Assembly (NCBI GenBank): GCA_030674185.1
Contig: CM060314.1
Coordinates: 27,055,891-27,119,890, forward strand
Reading direction: 5' to 3'
Length of the DNA stretch: 64,000 nucleotides
DNA from: Monoplex corrugatus
Taxonomy: Eukaryota; Mollusca; Gastropoda; Littorinimorpha; Ranellidae
Made by a program: the position numbers and the translations under genes. Below the pieces are notes generated by a model. The model searched no databases. It had not been told where the DNA came from and saw only the letters and a list, made by a program, of their open reading frames with translations. Positions 32,925 to 42,879 of the stretch are shown here, piece by piece. Within the stretch, counting starts at the first letter, position 1. Each line of letters begins with the position of its first letter.

Positions 32925-34005
32925 CATGCTGTAAAAATCTGAAAGTTTTAGCGAAATTTGCGCCACACCACTTCTCTCCGTGTACTTATGCAACTTCTAG
33001 TTAATCAAGGTATTTTGATATTTAAGGGCATTTCATCACTTCTCAATCAGTTTTCCTTAGTGTTAATGTACTCATCAGGTACTTTAAATAGTGAATTTCC
33101 ATTTTTTAAACGAATGCGTATTCCAAACATTCATTTTAGGCAGTGCATATTTTCTGTTCATGAGTACTTTTCCGCAACCTCCACCACTTCTCTCCCTTTA
33201 ACCAGTACATTCTTCCACTTCCTGGCATAAGTAGTTGACACAGCCATTGACTTCCGAAGTTTACAGCATTCAAAATAATATCTGGCCTGCTTGCTGTTGA
33301 CTTAAAATGTCAATAAAATCTCGGAGTATCAGCTTAGTGTCAAACTTCAAATGAACTTACGGTGTCATGGATCCTGAACAGTCCTTCAGATCCAGAATAC
33401 CAGTTTTATATGGAGCACAAACAGAACTGGCCCAGTGCAAAGAATCACTCTCCCACACATCTAAATTGCTACCTCTTCTTTGTCTACTCCTCTTTTAATT
33501 AGTTCGATAAACAAACAAAGTCGATTTTATGACAATTTTGTTTATTAAAGGACATTTGCAACTGCAAACGCGCATACAACTGCGCACGCGCGCAAGCAAA
33601 CACCGTAACTTACGCCTTGATTCGATTTCATCCTCTGTTAATTACCAGACTGCGTCCTAATGAACTGAGGTAGCTAGAAGGAAAGCCCAGGCAAGGCAAA
33701 CAGGGCCAATCTCACAACTGTACATGAAGAACATCATGAAGAAGGAAGCTTGTTACTGATGACGCAAAGAAACAGTCGCATTTTGTTGACACACATTCTG
33801 GACCAAAAGACGTTAGTGTGTCAGCCGAAGAATACAGATTCTTGAAGAAAGACACACGGCATAGGATAGAAAACTAAAAAGACAGACTAATAATGAAACT
33901 GATGTTATGCAAATATTCGAATATGTAATGATCCTCCTTTTGCAGGAAGCCAGTGGAGTTGATATGACCTGAATAAAACTTACAGCGTCAAAACAAACAG
34001 ACAAA
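32925..34005 (+). repeat. module F1, copy 4
   Basis: Starts with the end of module A (GCCATGCTGTAAAAAT). Then TCTCCCTTTAACCAGTACAT, ATCTGGCCTGCTTGCTGTTG, ATATGGAGCACAAACAGAAC, TTAGTTCGATAAACAAACAA, CATTTGCAACTGCAAACGCG, GAGGTAGCTAGAAGGAAAGC, ACACATTCTGGACCAAAAGA and GGAGTTGATATGACCTGAAT. The microsatellite slots of F1 hold only CG-rich or short simple sequence here. Confidence 0.75.
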
Positions 34006-34011
34006 CAAACA

Positions 34012-34662
34012 AACAAGAAACACTACAAAGAAAGGACGCGAATAACATGATACGTCACTCTCCGGACAATCACCTCCCAAGCTCCCGAAGGCACCCGACA
34101 GCCATTTTACCAAGCAAAGGTGGGCCGTCAATGCCGGGACACAGCCACACAACGCGCACCAACCAGGTCCAGCCCAGCCTCTGGATTAAGAAAGAATGGA
34201 AGATCCCTCTCTCACTCCACTCTTGTCTAAATTGCCTTTTCGGGCAGCCCGCCATGCCACCAGCTCGCACAGCCGCCACCACCCCCCCCCCCCACCCTAT
34301 CACAGCCTCGACAGTTAGCAATCGGAAGCCTCCAACGTTGCCTTACTTCAACCACAGGGGTTGTTTGAACGGTCGTGAAAGTGGCCAGGCATGATGCTCC
34401 AGACACACCCATTTTGCTGTTCAGCATGGTCCGACATGCCCCTAACGGGATCCCATGTTTGGCGTCTTTCCGAGCAGCCAGCAGGTCTTTCCCTGTGGTC
34501 ATCAGGCCTGATTCTCCGAAGCCAGTGGCCAAGCCACAAGCCGAAGTGAACAAGAAACACCACGAGAGTGCGGATTGGACCCAGAGCATCACTCCCTCGC
34601 CACTCTCCGGAAAAACATCTCCCAAGCTCCCGGCGCCACCTGACAGCCATTTCACATTATCA
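34012..34662 (+). repeat. repeat R5, copies 3 and 4 in tandem
   Basis: Copy 3 spans about 34,012-34,545 (CTCTCCGGACAATCACCTCC, GACAGCCATTTTACCAAGCA, ACAACGCGCACCAACCAGG, TCGGGCAGCCCGCCATGCCA, poly-C at 34,283-34,293). Copy 4 (34,546-34,662) restarts with GAACAAGAAACACCACGAGA and stops at GACAGCCATTT. Reading frames of 114-180 codons cross this block on both strands but follow the repeat boundaries and match no family I know. Confidence 0.75.
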
Positions 34663-34955
34663 TTAACATTGGATATCATCGAGGATTTTGATTTGAACGC
34701 ATACCCAAACAAAGGCGACGATTTCATCCTCAAGTGGTGCCCACTCATTGCATTCACCAACTGGACCACAAGCCCATGTATAGTTTATATATTAAAACTA
34801 TATTTTTTCATCAACATCAGAGAAAAAACAAGTCTTCAGATAATGCCTTAGGCTTGCAATTCACAGCAACATTCACTTTCAATTTCAACGAGGTCTGAAT
34901 GATAAAATCGTAACTATTTTAGGATAAAGGTGTCGTGCAGAGCCGACCAATTGAT
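34663..34955. other. unassigned DNA
   Basis: Nothing recognised. Confidence 0.5.
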
Positions 34956-34959
34956 CTAA

Positions 34960-35545
34960 TGCTAACCTTGGTGGCATTCCGTGCATCACACCCTTCTGTC
35001 CGCACTGCTGTAATGCTGGTGCACTTAAGAAAAAAGGTCATTAGTGTCACCTTCATTAGAGCAGATCTGATGCAGTTGGCCGTACTTCAGGAAGGTTGGA
35101 AATTTATAGCATTGCAAGTATGGAGAACTGCTGGAAATGATTAAAAATTGCTTTACGCGTGTGATGTGTATTTTGAGAGTGTAAACAAAGAATACAACCA
35201 CCCCCAAACACTGAGCATTCGGAATATTTAATTACTTCTTCCGATTCGACGATGGGAGAAATAAGCAATGGACTATACGATCGGATTTTGATAAATTGTT
35301 AAGCTTTTGATACACAGAGTAGGAGTAAAGGAGAAAGAGTTGCTTTCCGAAAGGAAAGGTGTTTAACAGGTCAAAGGTGTTTAACAGGTCAACTATGAAA
35401 GCGGGTATATTACCTTTTTCTGAGTGTAACTCGTTGAAAGAAAATTATTTGGTAATATTAAGGTGTGTGTGTGTGTGTGTGTGTGGTGTGTGTGTGGGTT
35501 GCGTGCGTGCGTGCGTGCGTGTGTGTGTGTGTGTGTGTGTATGTG

Positions 35546-35590
<45 letters not shown>

Positions 35591-35640
35591 GTGTGAATGC
35601 AAGTATACTTCAATATAGTAATTACAATTACAATTTTCCT
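34960..35640 (+). repeat. module B, copy 2, containing (GT)n
   Basis: Shares CTTCTGTCCGCACTGCTGTA, AATGCTGGTGCACTTAAGAA, ATTAGAGCAGAT, TATGAAAGCGGGTATATTAC, (GT)n 35,464-35,595 and GAATGCAAGTATACTTC with 20,330-20,870. A 19-bp tandem duplication lies at about 35,352-35,392. Confidence 0.7.
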
Positions 35641-35641
35641 G

Positions 35642-36210
35642 CAGGTAACTGATGGATAGAATGAGAGAGTGAAAAGATTAAGGAAGTAGACAGATAAAGA
35701 GGGAGAGTGAAATAGTTAAGGAAGCTTGAGGATAAGACAAGAGAGTGAAAGGGTTAAGGAAGCTGGTGGATAGGGTGACAGTGTGAAAGGGTTAAGAAAG
35801 CTGGTGAATAGGGTGAGAGAGTGAAATGGTTAAGGAAGCTGATGGATAGCGTGAGAGAGTGAAAGGGTTAAGAAGCTGGTGGATAGGATGAGAGAGTGAA
35901 AGGGTTAAGGAAGCTGGTGGATAGGGTGAGAGTAAAAGGGTTAAGGAAGCTGGTGGATAGGGTGAGGCAGTGAAAGGGTTAAAGAAGCTGGCAGATAGGG
36001 TGAGAGAGTGAAGAGGTTAAGAAAGCTGGTGGACAGGATGAGAGAGTGAAAGGGTTAAGGAAGCTGGTGGATAAGGTGAGGCAGTGAAAGGGTTTAAGAA
36101 GCTGGCAGATAGGGTGAGAGAGTGAAGGGGTTAACAAAGCTGGCGGATAGGATGAGAGAATGAGAGGGTTAAGAAAGCTGGCGAACAGGGCGAGAGAGTA
36201 AAATGGTTAA
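35642..36210. repeat. 38-bp minisatellite, about 15 units
   Basis: The head-to-tail monomer begins GGAAGCTGGTGGATAGGG and ends GTGAAAGGGTTAA, 38 bp in total with point changes and 1-3-bp indels between units. It equals the right arm of the palindromes at 12,864-12,943, 36,738-36,832 and 62,653-62,731. It lies ~140 bp upstream of module F2 copy 3. Confidence 0.95.
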
Positions 36211-36349
36211 TATAAGAGGTGGCAGACTCCAGGAATCTTCTCTTCTTACAAGAGATTATGATTTTGACGTTTCAGCTAAATGTCTAACTCAGTGTCTCAT
36301 AAAGCTTTTGCAACACGAATACTAAGTGAAGAGATTTATATCCTCTTCT

Positions 36350-37115
36350 CCTTACCAACCTCATCATGATCATCATCCTCTTCATCATCATCGTCCTCAT
36401 CATGATCACCACCACCTGTGGCACCACTTCACCCTCCTCATTACGATCATTATCATCATGATCACCATTACCATCACCTACTTCATCATTGTCGCCACTG
36501 TGACTTTCATCAAACTCACTATCGTAAGGATCATCGTCACATCTAACGTCATCATTATGATCAACGACACCTCCACCTTTTTCACCACCACTACCACTGC
36601 CATCACCATGCTGACGATCGTCACCCTAATGGTTATCAGTACTGACACTGCTGCTTCATATGGGGGAAAAAAAAAACGGTTTTCAGCATTGGCTCAAACC
36701 TTGACAATTACCAGCTGGAGTCTGATGACTTTTATATCAACCCTTTAACTCTCTCAGTCTATCCACTAGCTTTCCTAACCCTTTTACTCTCTCAGGAAGC
36801 CGGTGGACAGGGTAAGAAAGTGAAAGGGTTAAACTAAGCACTTGACGGCCCATCTCCCCAGGTAACGAGATGATCTTTTTATTCGGCACACTCGCTTAAG
36901 AGAACAAAAGTTGTTTGCAATTATTGGGTTCATAATGGTTCGTTTTGGTGAACGTAGAAGTTAACCGTAAATGACATACTTGATGACCAACATTTAGTTT
37001 ATTTATTTTTTGCAACAGCAATCTGGTCAGGCACTGTAGGTGTTGCTGCATAATCCCTTCCTGTCATGTCACCTGTGTGTTATGCAATAGATGTAAGGTT
37101 ATGTGATGCAAGCCG
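36350..37115 (+). repeat. module F2, copy 3
   Basis: An ATC-rich tract (36,350-36,650) is followed by TTGGCTCAAACCTTGACAAT, a palindrome (36,738-36,832), TATTCGGCACACTCGCTTAA, TTTTGGTGAACGTAGAAGTT and ACATACTTGATGACCAACAT. Compared with copies 1 and 2, the CAGTCGAGTCATTTGTCATG block before the palindrome is mostly deleted. Confidence 0.8.
36738..36832. repeat. palindrome inside F2 copy 3
   Basis: The left arm (36,738-36,775) and right arm (36,795-36,832, GGAAGCCGGTGGACAGGG... ending GGGTTAA) are separated by a 19-bp partial extra left arm, TAACCCTTTTACTCTCTCA. The extra half-arm shows the palindrome itself undergoing arm duplication. Confidence 0.85.
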
Positions 37116-38004
37116 TGAATTATGGTGCTGTGCTAATTTTCTCTGCAATACTCTGAAAGCAATGATATGAGCATACGTAAATGCCACAATGTAGAAAATG
37201 TGAAGAAATAATATACCAGACTGTCTTGTTTTTTATTCAAACATGCTGTAATATGTCATTTAAAATAACTGTTAAAACTGAACTTTTTTATTTTCATAAC
37301 AAGGAACATTACATCACTGATGATATCATCTACACATATGTTACACTCACATACAGTTACGCGTATATACATGGATTTTAAAAAAATGTTAGTATGTTGC
37401 TCTGATAGTTTATGAACAACGCCTGCAATCTTCATAGCTATTTCAGAATGCAGCTGTCAAATGTCATGCTTTTATCCACTGGCAAGAGTGCTGTCAGATA
37501 TCCCTAATCCCCCAGTGAATCCTCCACCTGTTTTGATGGATCTCATCAGAACATATTCTATCATCATGTCACACCACAGTCTCCCTGAAGTTTGTCTCAG
37601 TGGCAGATTGTGAAAAAGCCAGACTCAAAGAATAACCATTGGATTTCTGCTTGAACATCGTCCATCTACTGCACGTGCAGACGTGGGTAAGATGTCCTGC
37701 AGTATGCAGGTAGGGGAAGCATCTTACAGTGCAGAGATGAAAATGCGTCCTCCTGTTTGCTTTTCACGGACAGTCTCATGTCTGAACAAGATCGAAGTAC
37801 TACATCTATAGTTCAGCTGTTCAGTTGCTATCCTTCATGACATTGCATGCTGTATTTGATCCAACAGTTTCGTACCATTTTCAGAGGACAAGGTTTCCTC
37901 ACTATCAGAGCTTCTTAAAAGATTTACATGAAGCTGACGAAAATTTTCTTTGCAGGTCGCGTCAGTTGCTGTTGGTCTAAACCTCTAGTCATTCCTTGTC
38001 TATG
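37116..38004. other. unassigned DNA
   Basis: No recognised gene or element in about 0.9 kb. Confidence 0.5.
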
Positions 38005-38360
38005 ACTTAAAAAGCTCAATTCCTGAAGCGCGACTACTAATGCTCAATTGCTGAAGATTGAATAGTAATACTCAATTTTTGAAGTGCATTTATTCTTTTT
38101 TACTTTCCTCAATGGGTCTAGTAATGCTCTATTTTCAAAGAACAACTAGTAATGCTCAGTTTCTGAAGCACAGCCAGTACTGTTCAATTTTCTAAGCGCG
38201 AGAAATAATGCTTATTTTTCGAAGAGCGACTTATAATGATTAGTTTCCGAAGTCGAACTGGTGATGCTCAATTTTCTAAGTGTGACAAGTCATGCTCAGA
38301 GTTTGAAGCGCGATTAGTAATGCCATTTTCCGAAGTGTGATTAGAAAGGCAATATCCGAA
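38005..38360. repeat. degenerate ~30-35-bp minisatellite
   Basis: About ten diverged units share AATGCTCAATTTTCGAAG followed by GCGACTAGT-like sequence. Examples start at 38,005, 38,037, 38,123, 38,152, 38,182 and 38,265. Divergence is high, so the array is old. Confidence 0.85.
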
Positions 38361-38845
38361 GTCCGTCTTTCTCTTTCCCACTTTGATTATTTTTTAACTA
38401 CTCAAGGCACTGTTTAGAATTTCAGTGCATAAAGTAGTGGGACACAATGCTGAAAATTTGACTAAAGGATAAATTTAAGTATTAATACAATTGCACTTTC
38501 CTCTGTTGCTTTGTACTTGTATGTATGACTTGTTCAAAGTGAATTTAAAAAGTCTGAAAGAAAAAGAAAGCCAAGTACCAATATTTGATTCCTCGCAAAC
38601 TTACACCCCCGCCCACCCCCAATTCTTCTGCCGTAGTAAATAAAATGGTAGGCATTTTCGGTGTAACAATGGACAAAATTGTTGACAATAGAGTTGTCAG
38701 GAACTTTCAAACAGCAATAAATGACAGTTATACTTTAAGTTTGAAGTATTAAACATATGTAGCTATATCTCATGTCCAAAGTATCAACAATTTAACCCTT
38801 TCCCCTGGGTTGCCTTATTTACTTCGTCTAAAAATAGTTGTGGAT
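38361..38845. other. unassigned DNA
   Basis: Nothing recognised. Confidence 0.5.
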
Positions 38846-38849
38846 TATG

Positions 38850-38995
38850 ATGCAAACAAAGTAAAGAAGTACCCACGTTTTGTTGGCACAAACATTTTTG
38901 ACAAGGAAGCATGAACTGGAAAAAAAACTGTCGAAGAACGGTGCAGATGGCTTAAGTCAAAGAAATAGAAAGCACGACTGCCGAAAATGCTGTGA
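38850..38995 (+). repeat. module F1, internal fragment
   Basis: ACGTTTTGTTGGCACAAACA, CGAAGAACGGTGCAGATGGC and GTCAAAGAAATAGAAAGCAC match the F1 block at 18,850-18,985 (ACATTCTGGAGCAG... GAGATGGCGTCAAGTCAGAG). Confidence 0.55.
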
Positions 38996-39309
38996 TTATA
39001 TGTATAATTATCTACATTATTACACCTCTTTCAGCGTCGTCTCAGCAATTTTCATTTTGGCACGAATTTTTCACCACCGTTTATTTTTGATTCAGCACGT
39101 TTCTGTTTAGTTTTATAAATATACTCATCAAACAAGTAAATATCAACTTTTTTTTTCCTTGTTTGTTTTTGTTTTCTGAACTGATGCAATCCCAACATTT
39201 CTTTCCAGCAGGCCATTTCCAACCATACATTTTAGAAAAACCTTTCCCTATTTCACCTTTCTCCCTGTCATCGGTATAGCCTCTCACTCCCGTCAAGCTA
39301 GATAGATGT

Positions 39310-40135
39310 AGACGGGGCCTTCAAAAATCTGATTTCTGCAGTTCAGTCTCAGCCTTTAACGTAATAATATGCCTGCTTGTTTCCTGTCTTCAAGTGTCAA
39401 TCACTGTGGTGAGGCCAGCTCAGAGTTGGATACAAAAGCTGTGATCCTGTCCCATTTTCATTTCAAGACTTCAACGACGCTTATGATGTTTCGTGATTCC
39501 GAGATGTTCTTCAGATCCTGGCTGACATATTTAGGTGGAGGTTAAATGGAATTGTCCCAGTGCAACAAATTACACTTGGAAAATTCCACACTCACGCATC
39601 TTCCTTTTAATCAGTGCTTTTCTCCCTCTCCCTCCTTAAATCAGTTCGCTGAACAGCAAAATCGATTTTGTGACCATTTCCAACAGGGCATTTCTGATTG
39701 AAAACGCGTGACACACAGACACAGACAGACGGAAACAGACAGACAGCAGACGACAGACAGACACACACACACACATACATACACACACACGATCAGCATG
39801 CTGCCTTCAAAGCCTTCCCTAAGTAAAGTAAACAAATGGGATTTTAGCTTTCATTGAACGGACTGCATATGAACAACATCAAAAAGAAAGGAAGCTGATA
39901 CAGTTGATGTAAAGAAGCAGTCATATTTTGTTGACGTATATATTTTGCAACATTAACGGAGTGTATGAGCAAAAGAATATTCTCGAAGAAGGACGAAATG
40001 GCGTCAGTCTACGAGGTAATAAGAACTGAGTGCAGAAGGCTCGGTAATATGGAAATGAGGCGTGTGTATTGAAGTGAGTGTGGCATTAACAGTAAACTGG
40101 CGGAGTTGTATGACTAAAAGTGACTACCGACATTA
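39310..40135 (+). repeat. module F1, copy 5
   Basis: Landmarks are GCAGTTCAGTCTCAGCC, TATGCCTGCTTGTTTCCTGT, TTCATTTCAAGACTTCAACG, TATTTAGGTGGAGGTTAAAT, GGAATTGTCCCAGTGCAAC, a CCTTTTAATCAGTGCTTTTC block, ATCAGTTCGCTGAACAGCAA, short ACAGACAG/AC simple sequence (39,710-39,791), AAGAAGCAGTCATATTTTGT and GGCGGAGTTGTATGACTAAA. Confidence 0.75.
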
Positions 40136-40329
40136 AAGAAAACGTAGTGAAGAGAATACAAACGTTTATGTAACAGACGAAACAAGACAAGAGATTCGGA
40201 ACGAAAAAGAAAAAGACAAATCAATATAAAAACTGCAACAGTAAGTAATAATGCGCTTCTCAGGATTAACTGGGTTCTGAGAGATCATAGAACTGATATG
40301 CAAGTATTCTTAAGAAGAGCTGAGGTTGT

Positions 40330-40517
40330 GTGTATGAGAGAGAGAGGGGGGGGGGTGAGGGAGGGAGGGAGGAAGAGAGAGAGACTGTATGTGTAGAAGA
40401 GGGAGAGGGAGAGAGAGAGAGAGACTGTGTGTAGAAGAGGGGGAGAGAGAGAGAGAGAGAGAAACTGTGTGTAGAAGAGGAGAGAGAGAGAGAGAGAGAA
40501 ACTGTGTGTAGAAGAGG

Positions 40518-40569
<52 letters not shown>

Positions 40570-40690
40570 TGTGTGTATATTTTGGTTTGGTGTGTGTGGT
40601 GTGAGTGTGTTGTTGTGTATGTGTGTGGTTGTGTGTGGTGTGTGTGTGTGTGTGTGTGTGGTTGTGTGTGTGTGTGAGTGTGTGTGAAGG
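40330..40690. repeat. (GA)n with a 40-bp higher-order unit, then (GT)n
   Basis: GA-rich blocks are punctuated by ACTGTGTGTAGAAGAGG, repeated four to five times between 40,380 and 40,520, forming a ~40-60-bp higher-order repeat. A long (GA)n and a (GT)n region with GTGGTGTG interruptions (40,588-40,687) follow. Confidence 0.9.
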
Positions 40691-40844
40691 GGTTTAGAGG
40701 GATGTATACCGACTGATAATTGCAGTAATCTAAAGACACGATGAGCCACGTGTCAAAGATTCTGGTGGCTTTCGTGATCAGACTGAGACACGATAATTAC
40801 GGCAAGTATCTGTTAACTGGTGGCAGGCAGGCCTTTCCATTTGT

Positions 40845-40913
40845 CAAGTTTCAGGTTCGGCTTTCTGAAGACAGCGTTTTCATGTCTCGGAATAAATTCC
40901 ATACGCACCGATA

Positions 40914-41001
<88 letters not shown>

Positions 41002-41052
41002 TGTGTTGTGTGTGTGTATGTGTGTGTTCGTATGCGTGGGCGTGTGTGTGTG
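40845..41052 (+). repeat. SINE-like fragment plus (GT)n
   Basis: CAAGTTTCAGGTTCGGCTTT and AATTCCATACGCACCGATAC resemble 46,697-46,775 (TTTCATTTTCTCAAGACGAC, GAATTCCATAAGCACTAAAG). Both resemble a mollusc interspersed repeat I recall that begins with TTTCAG runs. A long (GT)n (40,917-41,000, then interrupted) follows. Confidence 0.45.
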
Positions 41053-42210
41053 ATTTTTTTTAAAGCAACTTGTCAAATTATCATCAACTGATGTACACTT
41101 GTTGCCATTTACACACTTTCAGGCACTGTGTCTTTAGATTGTAGAATAAATCAATTCAACTTTAGCATTTGCGACTTACGGGGGGGAAAATACAAAAATG
41201 AACGGTGAATGGAATGCTACAAAATATCGTTTAATTATGATAAATGTTATGCAAACTTTATGTCAGACATTTGTTCCAACTTGCAATATCACAGAGTCGG
41301 TCATGTATGGGCGAATCAAGATGTTTAAGTCATCAAACGATTTCTGCGTGGCTTTGGGAAAAAATGCCGACTGTATGCTGATGACACAATAGCAAGAATT
41401 GGCTTTTCATGTTCGACGTGATGAAACATTTTGAGTGTCACGTAATCGTTTTGAAATGCAGAACGTGATGTTAACATGTCTGTTGTGAATAGTATAAGGT
41501 ACCCAACGAGCACAAAGGCAAGGTTTTGCTGTGGTGTCATCGGAAATCGCCCGATACAAATTATAATAATAACAACAAGAAAGCCTAAATGCACACAATA
41601 AAGTTTTTTTTGTTCAGTCTTCAAATTTTTTCAATGAATATTGCAGTGACAAAGGAGAATTTTTTTGTCCTCTGCTATCAGTAGCACTGGCCTCATTCCG
41701 CACTTTTAGTTATCTAAATCATCTTAAAGTTCAGATTCACTTCGAAATCAACTGCAACTTGTTTTGAAATATACTGATGATATGTATCTTTTGTTCTATT
41801 CCGCAAAGTACAGGGCGGTCTAAGAACACAATTCATATATTTTGTCGATGGTTTCATAACTTCTCAAGGCAGTGTCATTCTCACATCAAAACACCGACAC
41901 TACTGTGAAGCATAAGTCAGTTTTATTTAGAAAAATCATTCAAACTGAACTTCAACTCAAACTTTAACGTGATTCTGGGTACATGTATACCTGCAAAGGT
42001 TCCGTAACTGGAAGGATGACTGACTCCCTCAGTAACACTGATAAGCAGTCTCCATCTTTTATCATTCTTTGTCTGGCTTGACTTCTGGTGAAAGTCAATA
42101 AGTTTTTCCGTACTATCGGTCTGTTTTGTCGTTTGTCTCCCATTTTGTCGTGTTTTCATCGATACACTTATCGTTATTCCTTTACCGCTGTCGACTTGGA
42201 CAGCATACTG
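41053..42210. other. unassigned DNA
   Basis: No recognised gene or element. A lone LYADDTIA-like match near 41,366 is discussed under rejected items. Confidence 0.45.
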
Positions 42211-42214
42211 ACAA

Positions 42215-42480
42215 CATATCCAGTATCTGGAGCAGTTCCCCAAAGGATGTCTACGCAGGATCTGTATCATCGCTTGGCAGGATCTGGTGTCCAGCCTTCG
42301 GGGGTTCTGAGGAGGTGTGACTTGCCGGCCATTGGGTGTCTACTTCGTCAGACGCAGGCTTCGTTGGACAGGACGTGTTGTCAGTGTGGAGGATTACCGC
42401 GTCCTGGAGGTGCTCAAGTGCAGAAAACTGAAGCGGGGACATTGTGGTCACGTAGGGCCGCTGAAACAGTGGAGGGATGC
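42215..42480 (+). pseudogene. RTE-like LINE RT C-terminal relic
   Basis: Blocks on the plus strand are HIQYLEQFPKGCLRRICIIA then WQDLV (frame 2), GVLRRCDLPAIGCLLRQ (frame 1), and RRRLRWTGRVVSVEDYR then LKRGHCGHVGPLKQWRDA (frame 2 again). The order 'LEQFH.RCLR.I..I.WQD...LRR..L..I...L...LRWTGHV.RMED.R...GKR..G.PLKRWKD' is the C-terminal end of RTE-type endonuclease/RT proteins. Two frame changes and an in-frame TGA at 42,308-42,310 make it dead. Confidence 0.7.
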
Positions 42481-42535
42481 TCCATCACCGGTTTGGAGGG
42501 CACTGCCCCCAATAATGCATGCTGGCGATTGCACT

Positions 42536-42586
42536 GCATATCTACCTATCTACCTACCTATCTACCTATCATCCATCGAAAGTGCG
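42536..42586. repeat. (TACC/TATC)n shared LINE tail
   Basis: A short run of CTAC/CTAT tetranucleotides lies exactly between two oppositely oriented LINE C-termini. On the minus strand it follows the stop codons of the 42,585-42,870 relic, so it fits that element's 3' tandem tail. Confidence 0.75.
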
Positions 42587-42870
42587 TAGGTGGACGTAGG
42601 CCTTCTCCAGCCGCTTCCATTCACTTCGTTCCAGCGCTTTTCCTCCACAGTTTTTGTCAAATCCATCTAGGTCGTCGTGTCTCCATCTGTTTTCTGTCTT
42701 CATCTATTACGAGTGCCGTCTCTTGGTATCCAGAACGTGGTTTTTGTTGTCCAACGATTGTCCATTCTCCGGGTGAGATGCCCTGCCCAGTTTCATTTCA
42801 GTTTATCGATGGTTTCCAGGATGTCTCGTACTTTTGTTATGTCTCTGATCCACAAACACTGCATATAGGG
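42585..42870 (-). pseudogene. LINE RT C-terminal relic, second family
   Basis: The minus-strand translation from about 42,867 reads WIRDITKVRDILETIDKLK, stop, NWAGHLTRRMDNRWTTKTTF, WIPRDGTRNR, stop, RQKTDGD. After a frame change it reads ALERSEWKRLEKAYVHL, ending in stops at about 42,570. This order (IRRRTKV.DII...KLKW.WAGH.AR..D.RWT...W.PRDG.R..GR... RS.WKRLEEAYV) is the C-terminus of a widespread endonuclease/RT-type LINE. At least three stops and one frameshift are present. Confidence 0.75.
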
Positions 42871-42879
42871 CACATAATT

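Noticed and set aside
34227..34851. Opposed reading frames of 180 codons (minus) and 158 codons (plus)
   Set aside because: They lie across repeat R5 copies and unassigned flank, overlap on both strands, show no family motif and have poly-C-derived glycine runs.
38005..38360. CRISPR-like array
   Set aside because: Units are diverged and contiguous, with no constant repeat and unique spacer structure, in a eukaryotic context. The same applies to 35.6-36.2 and 55.4-56.0 kb.
41340..41400. LYADDTIARIG-like translation suggesting an RT catalytic motif
   Set aside because: Only about eleven residues match. No other RT motif is found within several hundred bases on either side, so chance is as likely as a LINE scrap.
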